This document shows positions 1 to 11,600 of a stretch of 64,000 bases of DNA, in pieces. The DNA is taken from NCBI GenBank assembly GCA_949752745.1, contig OX457026.1, forward strand, positions 40,838,394 to 40,902,393, written 5' to 3'. Positions within the stretch are counted from its first letter, which is position 1; each line of letters opens with the position of its first letter. The DNA is from Protula sp. h YS-2021 (Eukaryota > Annelida > Polychaeta > Sabellida > Serpulidae). Below the pieces are notes generated by a model, which was given only the letters and a program-made list of their open reading frames with translations, ran no database searches and was not told the origin of the DNA. The position numbers and the translations under genes were made by a program.

Positions 1-178
1 TATTAGTGCCCATAAAAGCTACACACCAGGCTTCCTTAAAATTCTTGTAGCAGCTTTTAAGTTATCGTGTTAACAAGCTCAGACAATAGTCAATGAAGAG
101 CTGAAATTTTTTAAGTTATCGTGTTAACAAGCCGTTGATGACAGACCGACAGACAGACACACAGTCGATCGCATATAT
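1..178 (+). repeat. Fragment of a dispersed pearl-like repeat
   Basis: The phrase TTATCGTGTTAACAAGC occurs twice (about 64-80 and 116-132), followed by a GACAGACCGACAGACAGACAC-like tail and CGATCGCATATAT. The same order of words (TTAAGTTATCGTGTTAACAAGC, GTTGATGACA, CGATCGCATATAT) recurs at about 8580-8670, so this is a second, truncated copy of that element. Tails of GAC/GGAC repeats are typical of the pearl-type repeats known from bivalves; the family assignment is inference. Confidence 0.5.
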
Positions 179-245
179 TCGCCATCTTCTGCCGTAATGC
201 AGTTTGATGCTTATTTTTCGAAAACTTCGAGGGTTTTTTTTAACA

Positions 246-520
246 GAGTATGGGGAGAATGGTTGATTGGGGAGATTTAGGGTTGGCTAGTGTTGGGTGG
301 GGGAGGGAATGGATGGGGTTGAGTGGGCCGGAGGAGGCAAGGGTGGAGGGTCAGAACTGAAGGAAGAGTTGGGAACAGAGAAAGGAAGGGAGACTGGGAG
401 TGGGGGAGAGGGGGAACAGTAGGGTGGGGGTAAGAGTGCCGGGGAGAGCTGGGGACTGGGGTAGAATTGCGGAGGTAGTGGGAGCGGGAAATAGTGGGGG
501 GTGGGGGTTGGGATCGGAAT
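246..520 (+). other. G-rich, purine-rich tract
   Basis: About 275 bp of the plus strand is dominated by runs of three to six G separated by short A/T spacers, with almost no C. It lies immediately before the 19-bp minisatellite. The run pattern could form G-quadruplexes. No coding signal is seen. Confidence 0.6.
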
Positions 521-590
521 GGCCGATCATCGGTGACAACTGTAGAAATGTCTCATTCTACTTACGTGTTGAGAGGTTTGTCCTCCAGGT

Positions 591-1350
591 GCCGATGCTC
601 GCCTCCTGTGCCGATGCTCGCCTCCTGTGCCGATGCTCGCCTCCTGTGCCGATGCTCGCCTCCTGTGCCGATGCTCGCCTCCTGTGCCGATGCTCGCCTC
701 CTGTGCCGATGCTCGCCTCCTGTGCCGATGCTCGCCTCCTGTGCCGATGCTCGCCTCCTGTGCCGATGCTCGCCTCCTGTGCCGATGCTCGCCTTCTGTG
801 CCGATGCTCGCCTCCTGTGCCGATGCTCGCCTCCTGTGCCGATGCTCGCCTTCTGTGCCGATGCTCGCCTCCTGTGCCGATGCTCGCCTCCTGTGCCGAT
901 GCTCGCCTCCTGTGCCGATGCTCGCCTCCTGTGCCGATGCTCGCCTCCTGTGCCGATGCTTCCCTCCTGTGCCGATGCTCGCCTCCTGTGCCGATGCTCG
1001 CCTTCTGTGCCGATGCTCGCCTCCTGTGCCGATGCTCGCCTCCTGTGCCGATGCTCGCCTTCTGTGCCGATGCTCGCCTCCTGTGCCGATGCTCGCCTCC
1101 TGTGCCGATGCTCGCCTTCTGTGCCGATGCTCGCCTCCTGTGCCGATGCTCGCCTCCTGTGCCGATGCTCGCCTTCTGTGCCGATGCTCGCCTTCTGTGC
1201 CGATGCTCGCCTCCTGTGCCGATGCTCGCCTCCTGTGCCGATGCTCGCCTCCTGTGCCGATGCTCGCCTTCTGTGCCGATGCTCGCCTCCTGTGCCGATG
1301 CTCGCCTCCTGTGCCGATGCTCGCCTCCTGTGCCGATGCTCGCCTCCTGT
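591..1350 (+). repeat. 19-bp minisatellite, 40 units
   Basis: The unit is GCCGATGCTCGCCTCCTGT. The block runs exactly 760 bp, that is 40 units with no length variants. About ten units carry a C-to-T change (CCTTCT) and one carries TCCCTC. Because 19 is not a multiple of three and the unit has no stop word, several frames on both strands stay open through the block; these reading frames are by-products of the repeat. Confidence 0.95.
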
Positions 1351-2294
1351 GCTGGATGTCCGGCATCTTCTCCCGAACTATCAAATACAAAGATAAATTT
1401 AAATTTGTCAACCAAATAGCCATTTATAATATACCCTTTAAAACTTTTCAAATTTCTCATCCAATGTTAAGATCGTGGGTCAAGGCTGGTCATGTGTGTT
1501 ACAGGTACAGGACTGTCGGGGGAGAAGGCTGGGAATGGGAAAACAAAAGAATGTTCTTATAAGTTTTGTGGTACTTAGAGGGGTGGGCAGTAGAGAAGGG
1601 GGATATTTTTGTAATCAAAGAGCCATATACGTTAATGTAATTTTAAGGCTGAGAATCCAAGCTGATCACAAATATTATAGGGATCGGAGTGTGCCGGGGG
1701 AGGTTGGAGGGAGGCGGTCGGAATCAGGAAAGCAATAATTTCAATAATTGTTAATATTCTGAAAAGTAAAACTCACGACGCCGATTGGCTCTTCCAAATG
1801 ACGTGATGCTCCTCCGCTTGGCTATCGTCTTGGCTGTCCTCCGCTTGGCTCTCCTGAGCTTGGCTCTACAATGCAGAAGTGGAAATTTATTTAAGCTGCC
1901 GGCAGTTTTCGCACACAGTAGGACCTGAAGTCGAAAATGTTACCATGGCCATTTTCCAAGAATGTTTTACATTCACTTTACAAGAAGTTATTTTCTGCAG
2001 CAATTGCAACACATATCTACTTTTATCTGACAAAAATTCAAGTCTTGACAATTTGCTCAACGATCAATTAAAAAAATTACGTGTTGATGTGCTGCTTCAA
2101 ACACCATCATCTTCCTCACTGGCCGTCAACCGTCTTGTGTGTACCTAAAACAGCATACATTTGCAAGCTAGATAAAACACCTTTTAGTTATTTTAATTCT
2201 TTGTAGCGAAAAACAAAACAAAAAAAAGCGTGACGCCTTCCTTCATAAAAATGAATCGGCAGATGATTAATTACAAAGATATAAAACAAGTAGG
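1351..2294. other. Non-coding stretch
   Basis: No exon, RNA gene or repeat structure is recognised here. It holds G-rich patches at 1515-1600 and 1680-1730, and short CTCCGCTTGGCT-type repetitions at about 1808-1865. Confidence 0.4.
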
Positions 2295-2329
2295 TCAGTG
2301 AAACTGACTGTCCCCCGCCGGCGTACAAT
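2295..2329 (+). repeat. Copy of a repeat-element terminus (CCCCCGCC type)
   Basis: TCAGTGAAACTGA followed by TGTCCCCCGCC and GGCGTACAAT matches the left end of the insertion at 59701-59757 (same words with small changes). It is therefore read as the terminus of a dispersed element; its partner end was not found nearby. Confidence 0.45.
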
Positions 2330-2365
2330 CCCAGTATTTGATTTTGTTAGGTTGGACAGTCCCCA

Positions 2366-3635
2366 AGCAATTCTTACCAACGCTCTTAACACAGAAGTCA
2401 TCATGGCCCCGAGTCCTGCGGACAGCCGTGGCACCGCGTCCCCGTGGCCCACAGCCTAGTGGAAACGCGTCCTCGTGACCAGTTTCCTTGCGACCAGTGA
2501 TTTGACCTGTGTCCTCGTGACCCGTGTCCTCGTGACCCGTGTCCTCGTGACCCGTGTTCTCGTGACTCGTGTTATCGTGACTCGTGTTATCGTGACCCGT
2601 GTCCTCCAGACCCGTGTTCTCCTGACCCGTGTACTGGGGACCCGTGTCGTCCCGACCAGCGTTCCCGTGGCACCGCGTCCTCGTAGCCCACAGCCTAGTA
2701 GCAACGCGTCCTCGTCACCGTTTCCTTGTGACCAGTTTCCTGACCAGTGTCCTCGTGACAAGTGTCGCCGTGACCCGTGTCCTGGTGACCTGTGTCTTCC
2801 TGTCCAGTGTTCACCTGACCCGTGTCCTCGGGACCCGTGTCCTCGGGACCAGTGTCCTCGGGACCCATGTCGTCGTGGTCTGGGCCCTCCTGGCTCGCGT
2901 CCTCGTGACCCGTTTCCTTGTGACCAGTGTTCTGACACGTGTCCTCATGACCCGTGTCGTCGAGACCCTTGTCCGTGACCCATGTCCTCGAGACCCGTGT
3001 GGTCGTGACCAGAGTCCTCGTGACCCATGTTGTCGTGACCAGAGTCCTCGTGACCAGTGTCGTGACCCGTGTCGTCGTGACCCGTGTCGTCGTGACCAGT
3101 GTCCTCGGGACCCATTCCTCGGGACCCGTGTCGTCCTGACAAGCGTTCCCGTCGCACCGCGTCCTCGTCACCCCCGTCCCCGTGACCGTTTTCTTGTGAC
3201 CAGTCTCCTGACCCGTGTCCTCGTGACAAGTGTCGTCGTGACCCGTGTCGTCGTGATCTGGGCCCTCGTGGCTCGCGTTCTCGTGACCCGTTTCCTTGTG
3301 ACCAGTGTCCGGCCCGTGTCGTCGAGACCAGTGTCCTCGGGATCCGTGTCATCGGGACCCGTGTCGTCGTGACCAGTGTCCTCGAGACCCGTGTCCTCGT
3401 GACCAGTGTCCTGCCCGTGTCGTCGAGACCCGTGTCCGTGACCCGTGTCGTCGTGACCAGTGTCCTCGGAATCCGTGTCATCGGGACCCGTGTCGTCGTG
3501 ACCAGTGTACTCGAGACCCGTGTCCTCGTGACCAGTTTCCTTGTACCAGTGTCCTCGGGACCCGTGTTGTCGTGGCCCGTGCTCTCGTGACCCGGGTCCT
3601 CTTGGTCCGCGTCTTTCGTGGCCCGCATTTTCTAT
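2366..3635 (+). repeat. Minisatellite block U1 (15-bp unit) with conserved leader
   Basis: A leader reading TTACCAACGC...ACAGAAGTCATCATGGCC precedes about 1.15 kb of degenerate 15-bp repeats of the type GACCCGTGTCCTCGT. Variants (ACCAGTGTCGTCGT, TCGGGACCC) alternate irregularly. The block ends in a conserved CGTGGCCCGC(A)TTTTCTATAAGT motif. Open frames on both strands (PCPRD, VLVTR, EDTGH repeats) follow from the repeat and end at random, so no protein is called. Confidence 0.85.
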
Positions 3636-3838
3636 AAGTATAAAATGATAATTTTATTCTCAGCCATCACATTCACAAAGTTTAAGTACTGCTTTAAGAC
3701 GGGTCGCTTCGAAACTACCCAATGACCATCACTACGTCCATCTAACGTCGATTTAAGTTAATTCAACGCCGACCGGAAAACCAAAGAGTAGGGGTACTGT
3801 GACGGACGGTTGACCACACTATTCGCTGTCGACTCGAC
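3636..3838 (+). repeat. Conserved tail and short spacer of block U1
   Basis: The tail AAAATGATAATTTTATTCTC is followed by GGGTCGCTTCGAAACTACCC and CGCCGACCGG words that recur after blocks U2 (4318-4490) and U3 (6175-6400). Here the tail runs almost directly into the next leader (GTCGACTCGACCAAAC at 3828), whereas after U2 about 0.7 kb more spacer is present. Confidence 0.7.
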
Positions 3839-4317
3839 CAAACATTAAACATAGATCAAGATCTTACCAACGCTTTTAATACAGAAGTCATCATGGCCAA
3901 GCATCCTAGGGACTCTTACACCGCGTCCTCGTAACCCGCAGCCTAGTGGCAACGTGTCCTTTTGAACCGTTTCCTCGTGACCCGTGTCCTCGTGACTCCT
4001 GTCTTCGTGACCAGTGTCCTCGTGAACCTTGTCTTTGTGACCAGTGTCCTGACCCCTGTCCTCCTGACTCGTGTTTTGACCAGTGTCCTCGCGACACGTG
4101 TCCTCGTGACCCGTGTCCTCCTGACCCTGTTCTGACCCGAGTCCTCGTGACCCGTGTCCACGTGACCCGTGTCCTCGTGACCCGTGTCCTCCTGACCCGT
4201 GTCCTCCTGACCCGTGTTCTCCTGATCCGTGTTCTCCTGACCCGTGTAATCGTGACCCTGGTCCTCGTGGTCCGCGTCTTTCGTGGGTCGCGTCCTCGTG
4301 GCCCGCGTTTTCTATAA
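3839..4317 (+). repeat. Minisatellite block U2 (15-bp unit)
   Basis: The leader CATAGATCAAGATCTTACCA...CATCATGGCC (to about 3897) precedes about 350 bp of 15-bp GACCCGTGTCCTCGT-type units, the shortest of the three blocks. It ends in the same TTTTCTATAAGTGTAAAATG tail. The leader is nearly identical to that at 5205-5260. Confidence 0.85.
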
Positions 4318-5190
4318 GTGTAAAATGATAATTTTATTCTCAGCCACCGTATTCACAAATGTTAACTACTCCTTTAAAAGGGGTCGCTTCGAAACTACCC
4401 AAAAGGCATCCAGACGCCCATCTAACGCCGACCGGAATACCAAAGAGTAGGGGTAGTGTGACGGACGGGTGACCACACTATTCGCTGTCTTGACGTCTAT
4501 AGAACGTCCAGATTTCTATCCCCCAAAGAGCTACACAGCGTTTGCTTTTTGACGTTGTTATAACTTCCATTTATAACCTTTCTTAATGTTGATTAGACGT
4601 TTGGCAATCGATTTCCATAATCAACCAAACTGCGAGCTGTACAAATGTGAAACAAACGTCAGAGAAAGTGGGTGTTTTAGTCTGAAAGTATAAACAATGT
4701 TGCTAGTCACAAATCTATGGAATAATGTACCAAAAGACGAAGAAAATGTTTTTATGGTTGCGAGAACATCAAAACGTTGTTTTCACGTTTGTCAAAATAT
4801 TTTTTAAAAAATTGATGTTTCAGTGCCCACTAAAGGCTGTGACGTAGGATGACGTTAAACAGACGTTGCACAGGACATCGGATCAAAGTCGGATTTTGGC
4901 TGATTATGGAATTCGAAACAACGTCTACCTGCCGACGTTGTATAGTGTTGTGGAAAGCTTGCAAGGTGAAGTGCGAACACGTGTTTGTGCCGACGTTGGA
5001 TAGATATTTATTATCCAACGTCTTATCAATGTTGCGGAAAGATTGAGAGATAAACTACAAGTCTCAGATATAAATCACAACCTCATCAGGTTATCGTCCA
5101 TCCGAAATGCAAGATAGGGCAGGTCACTTCCAAAACACCAACAAAAACATTCCAACGTCCATCCAACGTCGATACGAGTTTGCTACGTCG
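4318..5190 (+). repeat. Spacer rich in ACGTC/GACGTT words
   Basis: After the conserved tail the spacer carries many short AACGTC, GACGTT and CCGACGTT words, including CCAACGTCTTATCAATGTTG near 5017. Related text is found at about 6190-7100 and 14560-15320, so this is a dispersed family, not unique sequence. No open frame is credible. Confidence 0.55.
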
Positions 5191-6178
5191 ACTCGACCAA
5201 ACAACGTTAACCATAGATCAAGATCTTACCAACGCTTTTAATACAGAAGTCATCATGGCCCCGCGTCCTGGGGACTTCGCCGCCCCGTGACACCGCGTCC
5301 TGGTGACCCGCGTCCTCGTGACCGGTTTCCTTGCAACCAGTGTCCTAACCCGTGTCCTCATGACAGGTGTCCTCCTGAGCCTAGTGCTGACCCGTGTCGT
5401 CGTGACCAGTGTTCTCCTGACCCGTGTTCTCCTGACCCGTGTCCTCGGGACCCTTGCCGTCATGACCCGTGCCGTCGTGGCTCGCATCCTGCGGAGCCGT
5501 GTCCTCGTGACCCGTGTCCTCCTGACCAGCGTTCTCCTGACCCGTGTCCTCGGGACCCGTGCCGTCGTGGCTCGCATCCTCCGGACCCGTGTCCTCGTGA
5601 CCAGTGTCCTCGTGAGCAGTGTCCTCCTGACCAGTGTTCTCCTGACCCGTGTCCTCGGGACCCGTGCCGTCGTGGCTCGCATCCTCCGGACCCGTGTCCT
5701 CGTGACCAGTGCCCTCGTGACCCGTGTCCTCGTGACCAGTGCCCTCGTGACCCGTGTTTTCCTGACCCGTGTCCTCGGGACCCTTGCCGTCGTGGCTCGC
5801 ATCCTCCGGACCCGTGTCCTCGTGACCAGTGTCCTCGTGAGCAGTGTCCTCCTGACCAGTGTCCTCCTGACCAGTGTTCTCCTGACCCGTGTCCTCGGGA
5901 CCCGTGCCGTCGTGGCTCGCATCCTCCGGACCCGTGTCCTCGTGACCAGTGCCCTCGTGACCCGTGTCCTCCTGACCAGTGTTCTCCTGACCCGTGTCCT
6001 CGGGACCCGTGCCGTCGTGGCTCGCATCCTCCGGACCCGTGTCCTCGTGACCAGTGCCCTCGTGACCCGTGTCCTCCTGACCAGTGTTCTTCTGACCCGT
6101 GTCCTCGGGACCCGTGTCGTCGTGACCCGTGCCGTCGTGGGTCGCGTCCTCGTGGCCCGCGATTTCTACAAGTGTAAA
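5191..6178 (+). repeat. Minisatellite block U3 with higher-order structure
   Basis: The block opens with the conserved leader (GACTCGACCAAAC, then CATCATGGCC at about 5250). The 15-bp units are organised into larger cassettes that each begin CTCGCATCCTCCGG: cassette starts at 5481, 5571, 5676, 5796, 5916, 6021 and the related 6141 give steps of 90, 105, 120, 120, 105 and 120 bp, all multiples of 15. This regular ladder is absent from U1 and U2. Confidence 0.9.
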
Positions 6179-6607
6179 ACACATTAATTTAATTCTTAGC
6201 CACCCGTATTCACAAATATTAACTACTCAGTTAAGACGAGTCGCTTCGAAACTACCCAATAACCATCCCGACGTCCATCTAACTTCGATTTAATTTAATT
6301 AATTCAACGCCGACCGGAAAAGCAAAGAGTAGGGGTACTGTGACGGACGGGTGACCACACTCTTCGCTGTCTTTACGGCAATTCTAGATTAACATGATCC
6401 CGTCGTATATAAAAGGAAGCTTTCCCGACGTCTATAGAACGTTCAGATTTATATTCTCCAGACAGGTATACAACTTTTGCTTTTTGACGTTGTTACAACT
6501 CCCATTTACATAATTGTTTCAACGGTGACGTTTGGTAATCGACGTCTGCAGGAACACGTTTTCGATTGCGAGCTGTACAAATGATGTGAAACAAAGTCAG
6601 AGAAAGT

Positions 6608-6638
<31 letters not shown>

Positions 6639-7140
6639 AGTTTGAAAGTATAAACAATGTTGCTAGTCACAAGTCGATTGAATAAAGCGCCGAAAGATGA
6701 AGAACGTGTTTTTATGGTTGCAAGAATATTGAACCGTTGGTTTTACACGTTTGTCAAAACATATACTTTGAGGTTTCAGTGCCCATTAAAGGTTGTGACG
6801 TAGGATGACGTTTGACAGACGTTGCACCGGACATCGGATCAAAGTCGAGTTATGGATGATCAAAGAATTCGAAACAACATCTACCTAACTGCGTTGGATA
6901 TCGTTGTGGAATGTTGTAAAAGGAAGTCGGAACAATTTCTTCGTACCAGTGTTTGATATAGATTACCCGACGTCTTATCAATGTTGCGGAAAGGTTGCAA
7001 ATGAACTAAAGGTCGGAACAACGTCTATCGCTGGTTGGTTGCGAACCTGACGTCTATCCAACGTCGATCTCCCAACATCTAATCAACGATGCACCAAAGA
7101 CGTCAAATGTTGGAGAAAGTGGAAAGGAGACAAACCAACT
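6179..7140 (+). repeat. Tail and ACGTC-word spacer after U3, with poly-T
   Basis: This repeats the layout after U2: ATAATTTTATTCTC-like tail (here ATTAATTTAATTCTTAGCC), TCGCTTCGAAACTACCC, then AACGTC/GACGTT words to about 7115. A T-tract of about 28 bases lies at 6611-6638. Segments at 6640-7000 align by eye with 4680-5040, so U2 and U3 with their spacers look like tandem copies of a composite unit. Confidence 0.6.
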
Positions 7141-8400
7141 TATCGTCACTTAATATCGCTCATAGTTAATATCAAGGCACGGCTTTAATGTCTTTTTCAG
7201 GCCTTTCATGTATCTTGCTGTACAAGTTTAGGCAAAGATTTGCAATAAGCATTAAGAGATTTTTAGTACCGCGTTGTTGTCCAACAGGCAACCTCTACGG
7301 CGGTTCGGTCTATTGTCTACAACACCTTTTTATTCCGCCGACCCACTGGGGATTCAGCGCAGAAAAGTACTCATAAAGGAGAGAAATCACTTTTAAAAAG
7401 AAGTCACTGAGACTAAAATATGGATTTCAGTGACTTGGACACTCGTATGCACCTTTTTCACTCGCGTGGAGAACACTGAACACTGAGGGATGCACAGCAC
7501 GGCTAGATGGATAGAAAGATCCATCCGCTCTGTGTTGATACGCAACAGATAAATCTCCTGAGGTCAGCTGTTTTATAACAACGTTTATTACTGTGTCCGG
7601 AATGAGCGCATAATAACATTTTAAATAGACTACAAGTCATAATGTACTCGTATGGGGTTTCTTAAATAAGAGAATAGCACTATATTGTAATATGTCCGAA
7701 ATCCAAAACTAGTACTCTAATTTAATTTTCACGCTCAATTCGTTGTAAATTGATTTGTGATAAAAAATGTTGTACTGCCAGTTTAATGAATTCATTTTTA
7801 ACATAACAATGTTCGAGGAGTAAAATAATTCCAAGTTAAACTAAAACCTCATTTCACTAGCGAAATGTTAAACACTTGACATAAATGAAAACGCAAAAAT
7901 ACTTCCTTCAGTGGGTTATTTCTTGAATAATATATTGCAAACAACACAGCTTGAATACGTCTTATAAGCCGAGTAGTGTTTGGTATTTTAAGCAGAGTAG
8001 TGTTTGGTTTTTGTCGACTTAAGGTTTTATTAACTGATCAGGCATACGCCGTGTCAATCTATTTACGCAGTGAGAGCTCGCACAAAGACCAAGCAACTGT
8101 GTGCGATGTGCATTCGATGCTACGCATTTACTTGCAAAAAATACTCTTTTCACATGGCATTTTAACGAAGAAAACGAAATCGAAGACGAAAATAAAAAGT
8201 GACATGCACACGTTCAGATCAAGCTCTTCACAAGTCCAAGTTTCAGGATCCTAGGGCCCCTAGTGTCAGAGAAGTGGACACAAAAAAATCGGAAAACTGT
8301 CAAGAAGAAAAAAGGACGAACGGCTGCTTGCACAAATTCATATAACCCTTGCAAGCCAAAGGTTTATCAAGTGTTAACTAGAGCACTGTGCATAGGCCAC
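7141..8400. other. Non-coding stretch
   Basis: No gene is recognised. A short piece around 7270-7310 (GTTGTCCAACAGGCAACCTC) has a diverged partner at about 17755-17795, so part of this stretch belongs to another dispersed repeat. Confidence 0.4.
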
Positions 8401-8402
8401 AT

Positions 8403-8683
8403 ATTCCCCACAGGCTCCCCCTCAGTTAAACACGGTCATCATTAGTCAAACAAGAGTTGAAATTTTCCAAGTCCAGTTAGTGCATTTTCCTTGGACGAAC
8501 CTGGCCATTTACAATACCGACCTGTGTTTGTTCCCGTAGAAGCTACATACCACGTTTCATTAAAAGACTTGCAGCAGTTTTTTAAGTTATCGTGTTAACA
8601 AGCTGTTGATGACAAACCGAGAGAACGACCGACTCGCAGACCGACACACGGTCGATCGCATATATTTCCCACCTGTGGGGAAT
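8403..8683 (+). mobile_element. Small TIR-bounded non-autonomous element
   Basis: The segment begins ATTCCCCACAGG (8403-8414) and ends CCTGTGGGGAAT (8672-8683), a perfect 12-bp terminal inverted repeat enclosing 281 bp. The interior holds CATTTACAATACCGACC, TTATCGTGTTAACAAGC and a GACCGACACACGGTCGATCG tail, words shared with 1-178 and with the array at 60785-61833. No target duplication is obvious and no protein is encoded. Confidence 0.55.
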
Positions 8684-9194
8684 AAAAATTATCCAGATTC
8701 AATACAGATAGTGATAAATGTTAAGCAATTACAGATCAAAGAAATAAATGGCTGTATGCGAGACGTGTTTATATCATGTTTCTGATACAATTTTTAAAAA
8801 GAAAACTGAATTTTTTTTACACCCCATTTCCACATTTAATTTTTATTTTGTTCGAAATTTCAGAAATCAAGTCAGTTTTTGGACGAGTCAGTTTTTAAAC
8901 GTTATCTGTAGATTTATCACTTCATTGACCCGGATGTTTGACGTGAAGCAAGGTCAATTTTTCCTGGTCGATGACTGCCAGTTGCTCGTAGCAACAACAA
9001 ATTAGTAGAATTCAACGACAGTACATTATCTTTTCGCGCTCATTTTATCAAATAATAATGTGCTGCAACCCATACTCACATTACATTGGTGGATTATAAT
9101 GTCCTACGTTGTTCTTTTGTTAAAACACGGATGTGTAATTTTAAAAACTTCACAACAGATTCATTTGTAAGAGACTTACTATCGAGTCCCAAAT
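8684..9194. other. Non-coding stretch
   Basis: No gene or repeat is recognised here. Confidence 0.35.
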
Positions 9195-9388
9195 GAGCGC
9201 ATGCAGGTCGTTATACTGTATCTGACACTAGCAAACCCTGCATGAGCGCATGCAAGCCGTCACACTGTATCTGACACTACCAAACCCTACATGAGCGCAT
9301 GCAGGCCGTTCTACTGTATCTGACAGTCAGATCCTACATGAGCGCATGCTGGCAGTTACACTGTAACTGGTACTGTCGAATAACCCGC
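9195..9388 (+). repeat. 49-bp tandem repeat, four units
   Basis: GAGCGCATGC starts units at 9195, 9244, 9293 and 9340, giving periods of 49, 49 and 47 bp. Each unit continues with a G(T/C)CGTT..ACTGTATCTGACA core; the last unit is diverged. Confidence 0.85.
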
Positions 9389-9509
9389 GCTGTAAAAACT
9401 GCAGCATTCCGGTGTTCTGAGGGGCGGGGGCATGTTAGGCGTTTTTTTATTTATATGTGAAATTAAAATTTGAAACTTTCAGAAAACAAGCCATCGTCGA
9501 AGGCACAGA

Positions 9510-10262
9510 CCCAAACCGGACACAACAAGTCGCCATTTATGCTATTTTTCCGATTCAAAAAATAACACGACATTGCACAACTTCAAAAAACATGTATTCA
9601 ATGTGCAAGGTAGCATATGCCTAGGATAAATAGTTTCGGAGAACTCGCGTGGAAAGCACCCAAGTCTTACATTGCAGTTATCTAAAAAAAAAAACACAAT
9701 TTGACAAGTCGCCATTTTGGCAATTTTTGGCCGATTTAAAAAATAACACGACGTTGCACAACTTCAATATATATATTTTCACTGTGCAAGGTAGCATATG
9801 CCTAGGATAAATAGTTTCGGAGAACTCGCGTGGAAAGCACTCAAGTCTTACATTTCAGTTATCTCAAAAAATCACAATTTGACAAGTCGCCATTTTGACA
9901 ATTTTTAGCCGATTTGAAAAATAACACGGCGTTGCACAACTTCAATATAAATATTTTCACTGTGCAAGGTTACATGCGCCTAGGGTAAATAGTTTCGGAG
10001 AACGAGCGTGGAAACTACCTAAGTCTTACATTAGAGTTCTCTAATAAATTGGCAAGTTTTGACAAGGCGCCATTTTTTTCAATTTCTGGCCGATTTGAAA
10101 AATGAAAAATATATATATATTCACTGTGCAACGTTGCATATGCCTAAGGTAAATAGTTTTGGAGAACTTGCGTGGAAACAAAGTAGCATCCAAAGTGTGC
10201 CACACGGACGGACAGATGGACGGACGATCAGAGGGCAATCCTACAGACCCCCTGGGCTCTAA
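9510..10262 (+). repeat. 178-bp tandem core with GACGGAC tail (pearl-like)
   Basis: Units begin ACAAGTCGCCATTT at 9525, 9704, 9882 and 10062 (periods 179, 178, 180). Each carries CACAACTTCAA, CACTGTGCAAGGTAGCATAT and TAGTTTCGGAGAAC. The last unit runs into ACGGACGGACAGATGGACGG and a CCCCCTGGG end. A tandem core of about 160-180 bp plus an ACGG-type tail is the architecture of the bivalve pearl family; assignment is by architecture only. Confidence 0.7.
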
Positions 10263-10925
10263 AAATTCAATTTCAAACCCGTTGATTGAGATTGAGTCCT
10301 GGGTAGGCTGGAGTTACCTCAATGCTAAGGTGGTGAGGGTAAAAAAATCGCTTTCGAAGGACTTTTTTTCTCAAAAAGATAGCTGCTAAAATTTTTATGG
10401 TAAATGCAAGTAAAATGCAAGATTATGTGACAGCCATGCATAAACTTTGTTTTGGAAAAATTTCGAAATTTTGATCCCGTCTGCTTATATGCAAAATGAT
10501 AACTTCATGCATTGAACAACAACGTTACGTATGGGCTCAGACATCCCCACACCCCGATCCCCACCAACCCACGCTTTGTGCAGTACGTAGGTAAGATTGT
10601 TCCTAGTGGGGTGGGGGCGGTGGGGGTGGATCTAGTTTTAAAATTAGAGCTTTTCACTTCGGGCGGCTTACCGTTTATTTTCACCATTCAATAAAATTTC
10701 GCTAGCCGAGGGAGGGGGGAACGAATGGTAACAGATCCAAATTGGTCAAATTGAAAAGAACATCTGAAGTGGCTAACTAGAAATGTGTCCGTTGGAGCAC
10801 GTAAAGCCCGCGTGCCCCCATTTGTCACAGCCTTGAGAGAAGTTTTTTACTCACATTCTTGACAGGAGTTAATGACAAAGCTCTACACGTGTGCATGTAC
10901 TGAAAACGTGTATTTTGAGCCTAAA
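10263..10925. other. Non-coding stretch
   Basis: No gene is recognised. It contains a GTGGGGGCGGTGGGGGTGG patch near 10610. Confidence 0.35.
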
Positions 10926-11600
10926 TTCGGGCGACCCTCATGGGCTGACGGACGGACCCACGCTGACCCAAAGGAGAGGTACACAACTACAACCCATAAG
11001 CCTTCAATCCAGATGGGTTTCAAGTGGATTGAAGCAAAACCCTAGGACAACTTAAAATCTGTGCTGATAGCCGTTCTGCGCCTAAGTTCAGAGGTCACTC
11101 ACGGACCGACGGACAAACCGACGCCGGCCCAAAGAGGAGCTGCACAACTTCAACCCATAAGCTTTCACAATCCATATAAGTTTCAGGTTGATTGAAGCAA
11201 AACCCTAGGACAAGTTCGGTCCACAAAACTTAAAAACGGCACCGATAGCCGCCCTGTGCCTAAGTTCACAGGTCACTCACGGACCGACGGACAAACCGCC
11301 GCCGGCCCAAATTAGAGGTGCATAACTACAACCCATGAGCTTTCAATTCATGCAGGTTTGAAGTTGATTGAAGCAAAACCCTAGGACAAATTCGGTCCAC
11401 AAAACTTAAAAAATGCGCTAATAGCCGTTCTGCGCCTAAGTCCACGTATGTACTAAGTCACAACGGAAACCAAAAAATTTTTCACCAAATTAGGTTATTT
11501 TAGCATAGAAACACGCTTCTAGGCCTTACATGAAATTTTTTTTGTCTTGGGTCACGCACGCACGCACACACACACACCCACACGCACACACACGCACGGA
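10926..11600 (+). repeat. Tandem core of about 160-180 bp with CA-rich tail
   Basis: The phrase CCCATAAGC (or CCCATGAGC) recurs at about 10995, 11155 and 11334, together with CACGGACCGACGGACAAACC, GATTGAAGCAAAACCCTAGG and ATAGCCGTTCTGCGCCTAAG. The array ends in a CACGCACGCACACACA-type tail at 11545-11600. It has the pearl-like layout of the array before it but a different unit sequence. Confidence 0.65.

Noticed and set aside
400..1562. Long overlapping open frames of about 300 residues on both strands
   Set aside because: They only translate the 19-bp minisatellite, whose unit has no stop word; no gene context surrounds it.
3866..3897. Acceptor-like TTTTAATACAG followed by ATG in each minisatellite leader, suggesting an exon
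   Set aside because: All frames from this point hit stops at different places in the three blocks, so no shared coding sequence exists.
2456..6187. Many Arg/Thr-, Pro/Cys- or Gly/His-repeat frames on both strands
   Set aside because: They are translations of the 15-bp minisatellites, start and stop irregularly and are not conserved in frame between the three blocks.
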